A stretch of DNA of 64,000 bases from Oscillospiraceae bacterium (GTDB taxonomy: Bacteria > Bacillota > Clostridia > Oscillospirales > Oscillospiraceae), in assembly GCA_022846095.1 (NCBI GenBank), contig AP025583.1, positions 3,931,279-3,995,278 on the forward strand, in the 5' to 3' direction. The translations under genes were made by a program, and so were the position numbers. How positions within the stretch are numbered: the first letter of the stretch is position 1; the number at the start of each line of letters is the position of its first letter. Shown here one piece after another: positions 50,726-59,790 of the stretch. The notes beneath the pieces are model-generated. The model ran no database searches, was not told the origin of the DNA, and saw only the letters and a list, made by a program, of their open reading frames with translations.

Positions 50726-52069
50726 TTAAAACTCCTGATGCCGGCGGTCGATGGAGGAGAAGGTGGTGTACTCGGGCAGCCACTGCAGCTCCACCGTGCC
50801 TGTCTCGCCGTGGCGGTTCTTGGCGATGATGCACTCGGCCAGATTGTGGTTTTCGGTGTCCTCGTCGTAGTAGTCCTCCCGGTAGAGGAACATGACGATG
50901 TCCGCGTCCTGCTCGATGGCGCCCGACTCGCGCAGGTCGGAGAGCATGGGGCGCTTGTTGGAGCGGGCCTCGTTGGCGCGGGAGAGCTGGCTGAGGCACA
51001 GCACCGGCACCTGCAGCTCCTTGGCCATGATTTTCAGGGCGCGGGAGATGTCGGACACCACCTGCTGCCGGTTGTCGCTGTTCCTGGAGCTGCCGCCGGC
51101 GGAGGTCATAAGCTGGAGGTAGTCTATGACCACCAGCCCCAGATTATCCACCCGGCGGCACTTGGCGTTCATGTCGGCCACCGACAGGGACGGGTTGTCG
51201 TCGATTAAAATCTGGGTCTTGTTCAGCGCGGCGGAGGCCGCGGCGATTTTGGCCCAGTCCTCCTCCCCCAGCTTGCCGGTGACCAGCTTTTTGTTGTCCA
51301 CAAAGCTTTCGCCGGAGATAAGGCGCATGGCCAGCTGCTCCCGGCTCATCTCCAGGGAGAAAAAGACCACCGATTTGCCGGAGAACTTGCCCGCGTGGAG
51401 CAGGATGTTCAGGGCCATGGAGGTCTTGCCCATGCCGGGGCGGGCGGCCAGCAGGATGAGGTCCGACTTGTTCAGGCCGGAGATGGCCGCGTCCACGTCG
51501 GGCAGGCCGGTACTCAGGCCGGGCACGGCGGAGTCGCTGGCGGCCAGCTCGTTGAGCCGCTCGTACACCCCCAGGATGACGCTGGAGATGTGCTCCAGCC
51601 CCTGGGCGCTGCGGCCCTGGCGGATGGCGTAGATGCGCTGCTCGGCGGCCTCCAGCACCTCCTGGGCGGTGCCGGTGCCCTCCTGGACCATGGCGGTCAA
51701 ATCCCCCGCCGTCTCGGCGATGCGCCGCAGCAGGGCCTTGTCCTTCACGATGGCCACGTACTCCTTGACGTTGGCCGCCGTGGGGGTGATCTCCATGAGC
51801 TGGAGCACGTAGCTGCGGGAGGTGTTCTCGTCGTACACCCCGTTCTGCCGCATGTGGTCCAGCACGGTCACCGGGTCGATGGTCAGGGAGAAATTGAACA
51901 TGGAGTAGATGGTCTCGTAGATCTCCCGGTTGGCGCGCAGATAGAAGTCCTCGATGCGCAGGGCCTCGATGACCTCGGGCACGCACCGGGCGTCGATGAG
52001 CATGGAGCCCAGCACGCTCTGCTCGGCCTCCACGCTGTGGGGCATCTGCCGCACCAGCAGCTCGTCCAT
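50726..52069 (-). CDS. dnaB: Replicative DNA helicase DnaB
   Basis: 447 residues. N-terminal primase-interacting domain (PHSVEAEQSVLGSMLIDARC), linker helix, then the RecA-like core: Walker A ARPGMGKTSMAL, FFSLEMSREQLAMRLI, Walker B LGLVVIDYLQLM, LSQLSRANE..RPMLSDLRESGAIEQDAD. It unwinds DNA at the fork as a hexamer. GGGAGGG precedes the ATG. rplI lies just upstream in the same operon. Confidence 0.97.
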   Translation of the reverse strand: MDELLVRQMPHSVEAEQSVLGSMLIDARCVPEVIEALRIEDFYLRANREIYETIYSMFNFSLTIDPVTVLDHMRQNGVYDENTSRSYVLQLMEITPTAANVKEYVAIVKDKALLRRIAETAGDLTAMVQEGTGTAQEVLEAAEQRIYAIRQGRSAQGLEHISSVILGVYERLNELAASDSAVPGLSTGLPDVDAAISGLNKSDLILLAARPGMGKTSMALNILLHAGKFSGKSVVFFSLEMSREQLAMRLISGESFVDNKKLVTGKLGEEDWAKIAAASAALNKTQILIDDNPSLSVADMNAKCRRVDNLGLVVIDYLQLMTSAGGSSRNSDNRQQVVSDISRALKIMAKELQVPVLCLSQLSRANEARSNKRPMLSDLRESGAIEQDADIVMFLYREDYYDEDTENHNLAECIIAKNRHGETGTVELQWLPEYTTFSSIDRRHQEF

Positions 52070-52118
52070 GTTATCCCTCCCTGTTTCCGCGGCGGGGGGC
52101 AGGCCTCCGCGTGCGCGC

Positions 52119-52565
52119 CTACTCCTCGCTGACGACCACCTTGATGCTTCCGGTCACCTCATAGCCCAGCTTGCACTTGAGCTCGTAGGCGCCGTAAGCC
52201 TTGATGGGCTCGTCCTGTACGATCTTGGCCTTGTTGATCTCCAGGCCGTACTGGGCCTTGAGGGCGTCGGCGATCTCCTTGGAGGTCACCGCGCCGAACA
52301 GACGCCCGCCCGCGCCCGCCTTGGCGGTGAGCTGGACGGTGCACTCCTTCAGCTTGGCGGCGGCGGCCTGGGCCTCGGCCTTCTCGGCGGCCTCCTGCTC
52401 CCGGCGGGCCTTGTCCTGCATCTTCATCTTGTTCAGGTTGTCGGCCGTGGCCTCCACCGCCAGCTTGCGGGGGAGGAGGAAGTTGCGGGCGTAGCCGTCG
52501 GACGCCTCGATAAGCTGGCCCTTCTTGCCCTGGCCCTTCACGTCCTGCTGTAAAATCACTTTCAT
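52119..52565 (-). CDS. rplI: 50S ribosomal protein L9
   Basis: 148 residues, full length. N-terminal [30 protein letters not shown]-type L9 signature (shown here in part), a long charged connecting helix, and the C-terminal rRNA-binding domain ([16 protein letters not shown]). Part of the conserved gdpP-rplI-dnaB order. Confidence 0.97.
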   Translation of the reverse strand: MKVILQQDVKGQGKKGQLIEASDGYARNFLLPRKLAVEATADNLNKMKMQDKARREQEAAEKAEAQAAAAKLKECTVQLTAKAGAGGRLFGAVTSKEIADALKAQYGLEINKAKIVQDEPIKAYGAYELKCKLGYEVTGSIKVVVSEE

Positions 52566-52594
52566 AACGTTATCGTCCTTTCGTCATTATAATC

Positions 52595-53323
52595 TCAGTA
52601 TGCCACGTGGAACTCCGCCACCCGCCAGCCTGCGTCTGTGCGCTCCAGGCGGATAGGGTAGGCCTGGGTGGTCTCGTCCACGGGGTTGGGCATGCCGTCC
52701 TCCCCCGCCTCCAGCACGGCGTAGTGGCCGACAAGGTTGAACACGATCTCGTCCCCGTCCGCGCTCACCAGCTCGAAGGAGTCTGGAGTGTCGCACCAGC
52801 CGTACTCCAGGCTGCTGCCCCGGGACAGCTCCAGGTAGCACATCCGCCCGTCCTGCGTGGAGGTGAACTTGGGGCATACCGTGCCGTCCATGAATTTCTC
52901 GTTCAGCAGCTCCTCCCGGTACGCCTCGGTGAACAGGCCGTCCATCATGGCCCGGAAGTCGTCCCAGCGGCTGTAGCGGCCGCAGGATACCAGGTAGATC
53001 CGGCCATCCAGCTCCACCGTCTCGTAATTGTTCATATCCGGCAGGCTGCCGTCCGGCAGGGGAAAGGTATCCACGTTGGAGGTCTCGCACCCCATCAGGA
53101 AGCTGGCGGCGGCGCGGGCGTGGACAAACAGGGCCTGCTGCTCCGCATCCAGGAATTCCGGCACCGGCTCGTCCCGGAGCCAGTCCGGGATAGGCGGCTC
53201 CGCCGCCAGTACGGGGGCGGGCTCCGGCGTGGGGGTGGGCGTGGGCTCCGCCGGGGCGGGCGCGCAGGCGCACAGGGCCAGGAGCAGGGCGGCGCTTGTC
53301 GCCGCCGCGATTCGTCTTTTCAA
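52595..53323 (-). CDS. Predicted lipoprotein of unknown function (242 aa)
   Basis: TTG at 53323 has GAGG nine bases upstream and gives MKRRIAAATSAALLLALCACAPAP with lipobox LALCAC; a TTG at 53338 would add five residues. A (Thr-Pro)n linker (PTPTPTPEPAP) follows, then ~190 residues containing PDMNNYETVELDGRIYLV and a C-terminal NTF2-like YPIRLERTDAGWRVAEF end that suggests a small alpha-beta cone domain. It lies between gdpP and rplI, where most Firmicutes have no gene, and is co-transcribed with them. Function unknown. Confidence 0.8.
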   Translation of the reverse strand: MKRRIAAATSAALLLALCACAPAPAEPTPTPTPEPAPVLAAEPPIPDWLRDEPVPEFLDAEQQALFVHARAAASFLMGCETSNVDTFPLPDGSLPDMNNYETVELDGRIYLVSCGRYSRWDDFRAMMDGLFTEAYREELLNEKFMDGTVCPKFTSTQDGRMCYLELSRGSSLEYGWCDTPDSFELVSADGDEIVFNLVGHYAVLEAGEDGMPNPVDETTQAYPIRLERTDAGWRVAEFHVAY

Positions 53324-53324
53324 C

Positions 53325-55316
53325 TCATTCGTCCTCAAAATACTGGTCGATGGCCCGCAGCAGGTTGCGGGTGACCTCCTGGATGGTGCCGGGGATCTGC
53401 CCGCCCGCGGCGGAGGCGTTGCCGCCGCCGCCCAGCTGCTCCAGCACCACCTGCACGTTGGTGTCCCCCATGGAGCGGGCTGAGATAATCACCCGCTCCC
53501 CGTCCGGGTAGAGCACGAAGGAGGTGTCGATGCCGGAGATGTTCAGCAGCTCGTCGGCCGCCTGGGCCGCCGTCACCCGTCCCACGGTGTGGTCCACCGC
53601 CGCCACGGCGATGTCCTCCTTGTACATACGGGCGTTCTGGATGATGTCGTAGCGGGAGATCATGCCCTCCAGGTCGTTCTGGAAGAGCTTCTTCACGTCC
53701 CCAGTGTCCGCGCCGCAGCGGCGCAGGAAGGCCGCCGCCTCGAAGGTGCGCCCGCCGGTGCGCATGGTGAACTGCTTGGTGTCCAGCACGATGCCGGCCA
53801 GCAGGGCCTCCGCCTCGGTGCGCAGCAGGTCGGCGGGCTCGATGATATACTGCAAGAGCTCGGTGACCAGCTCGCAGGCGGAGGAGGCGTAGGGCTCGTG
53901 GAAGTTGAGGGCCGCGTCGGCGATATAGGTGGCCGCACGGCGGTGGTGGTCGATGACCGCCACCTTGTTGCAGGAGAGCAGCAGCTCCTCCGAGAGGGTC
54001 TGCTCGGGCCGGTTGGTGTCCACCACCACCAGCACGGAGCGGGAGTCGGCCAGGATGATGGCGTCCTGGGGGGAGACAAAGACGTTCTGGTACTCGGGCA
54101 GCGTGCCCAGCTTGTTCACCATGTCGCTGGCCGGGTTCGCCCCGGCCTCCTTCACGATGTGGGCCGCCACGCCCCGCTTGCGGGCGATGGCGCACACGCC
54201 GGCCGCCGCGCCGATGCAGTCCAGGTCCGGGAACTTGTGGCCCATGATGAACACACGGGAGGCGTCGGCCACCAGCTCGGCCAGGGCGTTGGCCATGACC
54301 CGGCTCTTGACCTTGGTGCGCTTCTCCAGCTCCTTGGTGCGCCCGCCGTAGAACTCAAAGTTGAACTTGTTCTTGATGACCGCCTGGTCGCCCCCCCGGG
54401 AGAGGGCCATCTCCACCGACAGCGCGGCGTACTGGAACAGCTCCTGGATGGTGTCCGCGTCCTTGCCGATGCCGATGGACAATGTGGCGGGGATGCTGCT
54501 GCCGTTCTGGATCTCGTGCACCGCGTCCAGCACGGAGAACTTGCCCTCCACAAAGCGCTCCAGGTAGCGCTCCTCAAAGAGGAAGAGGTAGCGGTCCCGG
54601 TCGTATTTGGTGAACAGGCCCTCCGCCGGGGCCACCCACTGGTCCAGCTTCTCGTTGATGGCGCTGATCATGGCGGACTTGGCGTTGTCGCTCTCCCCCT
54701 TCATCAGCTCCTCGTAGTTGTCCAGGGTGCAGATGGCCACCACGGGCCGCCCGGCGTAGTACTCGTCCCGCAGGTTGGCCAGGTCCGTCACGTCCACCCA
54801 GTAGGTGGTGGCCAGATAGCTGCGCCCGCCCCGGTCCTCGGTGCGCACCAGGTGGCCGAAGACCAGAAAGCGGCGCTTGTCGATGCGCACCTCGGTGGGG
54901 CACTCGGTCTTGCCCTCCATGAGCCAGCGGGAGGAGAAATCGGGCACCGCGTCGGTGAGCTTCAGGTCGAACATGTGCTCCCGCGCGCCGGAGATCTGCA
55001 AAAAGCGGTCGTTGGTCCAGATGACCTCGTCGCTCTCCGGCCGGAAGATCACCATGGGCAGGGGCGCGTTGACCATGGTGTCCTTGGTGGCGGTGTCCAT
55101 GTTGCAGGTGACGTTTTCGATATATTTCAGGATTTCCTTCTGCCGCTGGGCGTTGCTGCGCCGGAAATAGAGGTACAGCAGCACCACCACGATAAGCTCC
55201 GCCGCCGCCAAAACCCAGTTGTGGCAGAAGGCGGAGGCCACCGCGAAAATCACGAGACAGACGAAATAGAGCCGGAGACTGGGCTCCAGCAGATGGGACA
55301 ATTTCTTTTTCCGCAT
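53325..55316 (-). CDS. gdpP: c-di-AMP phosphodiesterase GdpP
   Basis: 663 residues; ATG 55316 follows AAGGAG. Two N-terminal membrane helices (~15-55), a PAS-like domain, a degenerate GGDEF domain (GKDADTIQELFQYA..SRGGDQ), then the DHH/DHHA1 phosphoesterase: MGHKFPDLDCIGA, VVVDTNRPEQTL, VIDHHRRA, and the GGGGNASAAGG loop. It hydrolyses c-di-AMP to pApA and so controls potassium and cell-wall homeostasis. First gene of the gdpP - lipoprotein - rplI - dnaB operon. Confidence 0.96.
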   Translation of the reverse strand: MRKKKLSHLLEPSLRLYFVCLVIFAVASAFCHNWVLAAAELIVVVLLYLYFRRSNAQRQKEILKYIENVTCNMDTATKDTMVNAPLPMVIFRPESDEVIWTNDRFLQISGAREHMFDLKLTDAVPDFSSRWLMEGKTECPTEVRIDKRRFLVFGHLVRTEDRGGRSYLATTYWVDVTDLANLRDEYYAGRPVVAICTLDNYEELMKGESDNAKSAMISAINEKLDQWVAPAEGLFTKYDRDRYLFLFEERYLERFVEGKFSVLDAVHEIQNGSSIPATLSIGIGKDADTIQELFQYAALSVEMALSRGGDQAVIKNKFNFEFYGGRTKELEKRTKVKSRVMANALAELVADASRVFIMGHKFPDLDCIGAAAGVCAIARKRGVAAHIVKEAGANPASDMVNKLGTLPEYQNVFVSPQDAIILADSRSVLVVVDTNRPEQTLSEELLLSCNKVAVIDHHRRAATYIADAALNFHEPYASSACELVTELLQYIIEPADLLRTEAEALLAGIVLDTKQFTMRTGGRTFEAAAFLRRCGADTGDVKKLFQNDLEGMISRYDIIQNARMYKEDIAVAAVDHTVGRVTAAQAADELLNISGIDTSFVLYPDGERVIISARSMGDTNVQVVLEQLGGGGNASAAGGQIPGTIQEVTRNLLRAIDQYFEDE

Positions 55317-55458
55317 GGGCGCAACGCTCCTTCCGCCGGAAGATCCCCCCGGCACGGCACGTTTTCAAGCAATAAAGGTATTTTATTATACCAGAACATG
55401 ACCTCAAAAACAAGTGGCGGGCGCCCCGGCTTGCACAGGATGCAGGCATCGTTGCTGC

Positions 55459-55673
55459 AGCTAAGGCGGATAAGGCGAACAAAGGACGGCGGGGGCAAGC
55501 CCCCGCCCTACGTCATTGCGAGGGCCGCAGGTCCGTGGCAATCCGTCCTCGCTCTGGCCTCCCTATGAGGGGGGCTGCCGCCGCAGCGGCTGGGGGGTCC
55601 CCCTTGACCCCTCTGGCGCTGCGCGCCACCTCCCCTCATAGGGGAGGCTTGGGCTGCCTTATCCGCCTTAGCT
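55459..55673. mobile_element. 215-bp element bounded by perfect 18-bp inverted repeats
   Basis: AGCTAAGGCGGATAAGGC (55459-55476) and its exact reverse complement (55656-55673) enclose the dispersed repeat copy at 55488-55547 and a GC-rich inverted region (CCTCCCTATGAGGGG.. / ..CCCCTCATAGGGGAGG). No coding capacity. It fills most of the 388-base gap between gdpP and the RluA gene; the remaining bases (55317-55458) carry the gdpP leader and show no gene. Confidence 0.7.
55488..55547 (+). repeat. Dispersed intergenic repeat, copy B
   Basis: Same unit as 34648-34707 (GGCGGGGGCAAGCCCCCGCC stem, CTACGTCATTGCGAGG, ..GGCAATCCGTCC). This copy lies inside the inverted-repeat element 55459-55673. Confidence 0.8.
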
Positions 55674-55704
55674 AATCCACTTTTTTGTCAGGGCGGCCGC
55701 CGCT

Positions 55705-56586
55705 TCACCTGCGCGCCGCCCCGCACAGGCGGGCGAAGGCGGCGGGCTCCGGGGCGGTAAAGACCCGCTCCTCCCCCGTGGCGGGGTCGGCCACCGCCAG
55801 CACCCCGGCGTGAAGGCACAGCCGCTTGAGGGGGTTGGTGCGCGCGCCGTACTTCTTATCCCCGGCCACCGGGTGGCCCAGATCCTGCATATGCACCCGG
55901 ATCTGGTTCTTGCGCCCGGTATCCAGCTCCACGTCCAGCAGGGCGTAGGGCTCCCGGGCGCAGCGCAGGCGGTAGCGGGTCACCGCCTCCTTCCCGCCCC
56001 CGCCGTAGCCGCTGGAGTAGACCAGGTGGGTGGAGGTCTCCCGCAGCCAGGAGCGCACCGTGCCCTCCGGCTCCCCGGGCACGCCCTCCACCACCGCCGC
56101 GTACCCCCGGCGGCGCACCAGCGTCTCCCAGCCCTCCTGGTAGGCCCGCTTGGCCTGCTCCGTCTTGGCGAAGAGCACCACGCCCGAGGTGTCCCGGTCC
56201 AGCCGGTGGACCACGAAGATCCGCCCCCCGGCCTCCCGTCCGCGGACGTAGTCGGTGCACAGGTGGTAGGCGGTCTTCTGCTTCTCCCGGTCGGTGGCGA
56301 TGGTCAGCAGCCCGGCGGGCTTGTCCACCACCAGGATCTCCCCGTCCTCGTACAGGATGGGGAAGGGGAGGGAGGGCCCCCGCTGGGCCCGGGGGGGCAG
56401 CACCTCCACGGTCTGCCCCGGCCGCAGCGCCAAGTCGAAGCGGGTCTCCACCCGCCCGTCCACCGCCACCTGGCGGCGGGACAGGAGGGACTTGATGTTG
56501 TTGCGGCTGCCCTTCCCGTGCTCCAGGAGGAAGGGCAGCAGGGCGCCCGCCGCCTCCACGGTGTAGCACTGTGCGTCTTTCTTCAT
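55705..56586 (-). CDS. RluA family RNA pseudouridine synthase (293 aa)
   Basis: An S4-like N-terminal domain (KGSRNNIKSLLSRRQVAVDG) followed by the RluA catalytic core with VVHRLDRDTSGVVLFAKT (catalytic Asp) and GRKNQIRVHMQDLGHPVAGD. It isomerises uridine in rRNA or tRNA; which site cannot be told (RluD/YlyB/YhcT-like). Its ATG overlaps the MATE stop in an ATGA, and it is the last gene of the operon starting at 61316. Confidence 0.93.
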   Translation of the reverse strand: MKKDAQCYTVEAAGALLPFLLEHGKGSRNNIKSLLSRRQVAVDGRVETRFDLALRPGQTVEVLPPRAQRGPSLPFPILYEDGEILVVDKPAGLLTIATDREKQKTAYHLCTDYVRGREAGGRIFVVHRLDRDTSGVVLFAKTEQAKRAYQEGWETLVRRRGYAAVVEGVPGEPEGTVRSWLRETSTHLVYSSGYGGGGKEAVTRYRLRCAREPYALLDVELDTGRKNQIRVHMQDLGHPVAGDKKYGARTNPLKRLCLHAGVLAVADPATGEERVFTAPEPAAFARLCGAARR

Positions 56587-57932
56587 AGCGGCGTTCCTTC
56601 CGCGGGCCCGGTCCGGCCCCGCACTTTTTTATGGTAGTACACGAGCCCCACGGCGTCGGCCAGAGCCCAGCCGATGGGGATGGCCCACCAGACGATCCCC
56701 ACGCCCAGCCGGGGGGCCAGGGCGTAGGCCAGCACCACCCGGGTGCCCAGGGAGATCACCGTGAGCACCACCGACATGCCCGCCCGGTCCAGCCCCCGGT
56801 AGAAGCCGTAGAGCAGAAAGAGGATGCCGATAAGGCAGTAGCAGGGCCCCACCACCCGCAGGTAGCCCACCCCGGCGGCCACCACCGCGCGTTCCGACCG
56901 GCCCACGAAGGCCCCCACCAGGGCCTCCGCCCCCAGGCAGACCGCCAGGGAGATGATTGCCCCGGTGATGAGGATGAGGCGCAGCGCGCTGCGCCGCCCC
57001 TCCTCCACCCGAAGGTCCTGCCCCGCGCCCCGGTTCTGGGCCACGAAGGTGGAGAAGGCGTTGCCGAAGTCCTGCATGGGCATATAGGCGAAATTGTCGA
57101 TCTTCACCGCCGCGGCGAAGCCCGCCATCACGGTCACGCCGAAGCTGTTCACCAGCCCCTGGATCATCAGGATGCCGAAGTTCATGATGGACTGCTGGAG
57201 GCAGGCCAGGAAGGACAGGCGGGAGACCCGGGTCAATATCTCCCGGTCGAAGCGCAGCATGTCCCGCCCGGGCCGCACCCGGGGCGCCCGGATCAGGCAG
57301 TAGCCCAGGGCCAGCGCGGCGGCCATCCCCTGGGAGATGACGGTGGCCAGCCCGGCCCCGTACACGTCCAGCCCCATGGGCACCACCAGCAGGTAGTCCA
57401 GCCCCACGTTGAGCAGGGAGGACAGGATGAGGAAGATCAGCGGGGCGGTGGAATTGCCCATGGAGCGCAGCACGGCGCAGCAGAAGTTGTAGAGGGCCAC
57501 CAGGGCGGTGCCCCAGAGCACCACCGCCAGGTACTCCCGCGTCCTGCCGTACACCAGGGGGTCCACCCGCAGCAGGCGCAGGATGCCGTCCAGTAGCAGC
57601 AGGCCCCCCGCCTGGATCACCGCCGTCACGGCCAGAATCAGGAGAAAGGCGTGGAACACGCTCCTGCGCAGGCGGGGCGTATCCCCCGCGCCCCAGTAGA
57701 AGGAAAAGACCACCCCGCTGCCCATGCACAGCCCCAGCAGCACCGAGGTAAGAAAGGTCATCAGCGTGTAGGAGGCCCCCACCGCCGCCAGGGCCTGGGG
57801 GCCGATGAAGCGGCCCACAATCAGGGTGTCGGCCACGTTGTAGCACTGCTGAAAAAAATTGCCCACCATCAGCGGCAGGGAGAAGGCCAGGATGGAGCGG
57901 GTCACCCCGCCCCGGGTCAGATCCAGCTCCAT
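56583..57932 (-). CDS. MATE family efflux transporter (449 aa)
   Basis: Starts at ATG 57932 (MELDLTRGGVTRSILAFSLP), overlapping the GNAT stop by one base (TGATG). Twelve hydrophobic helices with the MATE signatures GNFFQQCYNVADTLIVGRFIG, GSGVVFSFYWGAGD and the repeat-half FVAQNRGAGQ. Exports drugs or metabolites by Na+/H+ exchange; substrate unknown. Confidence 0.93.
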   Translation of the reverse strand: MELDLTRGGVTRSILAFSLPLMVGNFFQQCYNVADTLIVGRFIGPQALAAVGASYTLMTFLTSVLLGLCMGSGVVFSFYWGAGDTPRLRRSVFHAFLLILAVTAVIQAGGLLLLDGILRLLRVDPLVYGRTREYLAVVLWGTALVALYNFCCAVLRSMGNSTAPLIFLILSSLLNVGLDYLLVVPMGLDVYGAGLATVISQGMAAALALGYCLIRAPRVRPGRDMLRFDREILTRVSRLSFLACLQQSIMNFGILMIQGLVNSFGVTVMAGFAAAVKIDNFAYMPMQDFGNAFSTFVAQNRGAGQDLRVEEGRRSALRLILITGAIISLAVCLGAEALVGAFVGRSERAVVAAGVGYLRVVGPCYCLIGILFLLYGFYRGLDRAGMSVVLTVISLGTRVVLAYALAPRLGVGIVWWAIPIGWALADAVGLVYYHKKVRGRTGPAEGTPL

Positions 57933-58639
57933 CAGCTTAACCAGAAGAGGGGCCGGTCGGAGAGGGAAAAGCCCGCCCTGCGGTGGAGGGCGGCGGAGGG
58001 CACGTTGTCGGTGATGATCTGGGCAAAGGCCCGCCGCCCCTGCTCCAGCGCCAGCCGGGTCTGGGCCAGCAGCAGCGCCAGGCCCAGGCCCCGGCGCCGG
58101 TAGGCGGGCAGCACCTCTAAAAGCCCCATGGCCCCCTCCTCGTGAAAGCCGATGAACCCGGCCGGCGCGCCGTCCACGAAGGCCCCGTACATCCCCCGTC
58201 CGATGGTCTCCCGGCAGTGCCTCAGGCCGTGGGTGTGGCTGTAGTGGGCGTGGACAAATTCCGCGTGACAGGGCTCCAGCAGGCGCAGCTCGGCGTCCAC
58301 CGGGGGCAGGGCGGGGGGCTGGGGCCGGGTCCAGACCGCGTGGCAGTAGATCTGCTCCTCCCGGTCCAGGCCGTATTTCCGCCCCACCCGCTCCTTGTAC
58401 CACGGCTCGTGCCCCACGAAATGCCTGCACGGGGGCACCAGCTCCAGCATGGCGTCCGCGGCGGCGGGGGTTTGGGCGCTCATCATGTACCCGCCGAAGC
58501 AGTTCTCGTAGAGCAGCACCCCGTCCGCCCCGGCCCACAGCACGTCGGCGGTGCCCCGGTCCAGCACCTCCTGCATATTCACGTAGCGCAGCGCATCGCC
58601 CGCCAGGTAGGCGCGCGCCGCGGCCTGCTTATCCTCCAT
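57932..58639 (-). CDS. GNAT family N-acetyltransferase (235 aa)
   Basis: ATG 58639 lies nine bases after GAGGGAG and within the end of the histidine kinase gene (11-base overlap). The C-terminal half has the acetyl-CoA binding stretch GLLEVLPAYRRRGLGLALL and DNVPSAALHRRAGF; the N-terminal half (residues 1-110) resembles the acceptor domain of two-part GNATs. Substrate unknown. Fourth gene of the overlapping operon. Confidence 0.88.
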   Translation of the reverse strand: MEDKQAAARAYLAGDALRYVNMQEVLDRGTADVLWAGADGVLLYENCFGGYMMSAQTPAAADAMLELVPPCRHFVGHEPWYKERVGRKYGLDREEQIYCHAVWTRPQPPALPPVDAELRLLEPCHAEFVHAHYSHTHGLRHCRETIGRGMYGAFVDGAPAGFIGFHEEGAMGLLEVLPAYRRRGLGLALLLAQTRLALEQGRRAFAQIITDNVPSAALHRRAGFSLSDRPLFWLS

Positions 58640-59780
58640 GTCCGTCCACTCCCTCTTCAAACAGCGGCAGGGTAATCACAAAGCTGGTCAGCCGCCCGTT
58701 GCTCTCACAGCGGATGGTGCCGCCGTGTATCTCCACGATCTCCTTGGCGATGGCCAGGCCCAGCCCCGCCCCGCCGGTGCGGCTGGAGCGGGCCGCGTCC
58801 AGCCGGTAAAACTTCTGAAAGATGTTGGCAAGCTCCCGCTCGGGGATCTCCAGCCCCTCGTTGGAGATGGTGATCTCCGCCCGCCCGCCGTCCGCGCGGG
58901 CCGAAAGGCCCACCTGCCCGCCGGGGGTGGAGTAGCTCACCGCGTTGCGCAGCACGTTGTCGAACACCCGGGCCAGCTTGTCCGCCTCCCCCCGCACCAC
59001 CAGGTGGGGCGCGATGGCGGTGCGGCACTCCAGCTCCTTTTCCGCGAACAGGGGGTAGAACTCGTCCGCCAGCTGCTCCAGCAGCATGGACAGCTGGATG
59101 GGCTCCATGCTGCCCGGCTCCCCCTCCAGATCCATGCGGGTGATGTCGAAGAACTCGCCCAGCAGCTCCTCCAGCCGCTCGGCCTTGTCCAGGGCGATGC
59201 CGGTGTACTTGGCCCGCTGGTCCGGGCTCAGGCCGGGGTCGTCCCGCAGCAGGGTCAGGTAGCCCACCACCGAGGTGAGCGGGGTCTTGAGGTCGTGGGC
59301 CAGGAAGGCCACCAAATCCCGTTTACGCTCCTCGTTCTCCCGCACCTCCTCCTCCCGCGAGCGCAGCTGCCGCTGGATGGCGTTGAGGTCCTCCTCCAGG
59401 GGGGAGAGCTCCCGGGGCAGCTTCACCCGCTCGCCGGTCTGGCCCACCATACGCCGGGCCGCCGCGCTGATCTGGTCCAGCCACTGGGTGAAACGGCCCA
59501 TGGCCAGGTAGAAGGCCGCCAGCATCAGCACCAGCAGCCCCCCGGTGATGAACTCCTGCTTGTGGTTGCGGATGCACAGCTGGTAGCTCTCCAGGGCGGC
59601 CGCGTCGGTCTGGCCGAAGAGGTGGGTGGCCACCCAGACGAAAAAGCGGGCGAAGGGGTCCTGGAGCACCCCGTCCACCACCGTCTCCAGCAGGAACAGC
59701 CCCGCCGCCCCGGCGATGAGGGTCCCCGCCACCACCAGCAGCAGCATCTTCAGCTTCAGGCGCCTGTAGCTCTTTTTCAT
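58629..59780 (-). CDS. Sensor histidine kinase without adjacent response regulator (383 aa)
   Basis: TM1 ~12-33 and TM2 ~79-95 enclose a short ~45-residue extracytoplasmic loop. A HAMP-like linker and coiled coil lead to HisKA with FLAHDLKTPLTSVVGYL (His162), N box DNVLRNAVSYS, and G boxes ISNEGLEIP, GGAGLGLAIAKEIVEIHGG. The HDLKTPLTS form is typical of VanS/BceS-neighbour kinases. No response regulator lies in this operon or elsewhere in the window, so the partner is encoded elsewhere. Ten bases separate it from the upstream membrane protein gene. Confidence 0.93.
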   Translation of the reverse strand: MKKSYRRLKLKMLLLVVAGTLIAGAAGLFLLETVVDGVLQDPFARFFVWVATHLFGQTDAAALESYQLCIRNHKQEFITGGLLVLMLAAFYLAMGRFTQWLDQISAAARRMVGQTGERVKLPRELSPLEEDLNAIQRQLRSREEEVRENEERKRDLVAFLAHDLKTPLTSVVGYLTLLRDDPGLSPDQRAKYTGIALDKAERLEELLGEFFDITRMDLEGEPGSMEPIQLSMLLEQLADEFYPLFAEKELECRTAIAPHLVVRGEADKLARVFDNVLRNAVSYSTPGGQVGLSARADGGRAEITISNEGLEIPERELANIFQKFYRLDAARSSRTGGAGLGLAIAKEIVEIHGGTIRCESNGRLTSFVITLPLFEEGVDGHGG

Positions 59781-59790
59781 AGCACACTCC

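Noticed and set aside
56583-58538. Extended 651-residue version of the MATE protein
   Set aside because: The extra N-terminal part is the out-of-frame antisense-like reading of the GNAT gene; the MATE start at 57932 fits the family and the TGATG junction.
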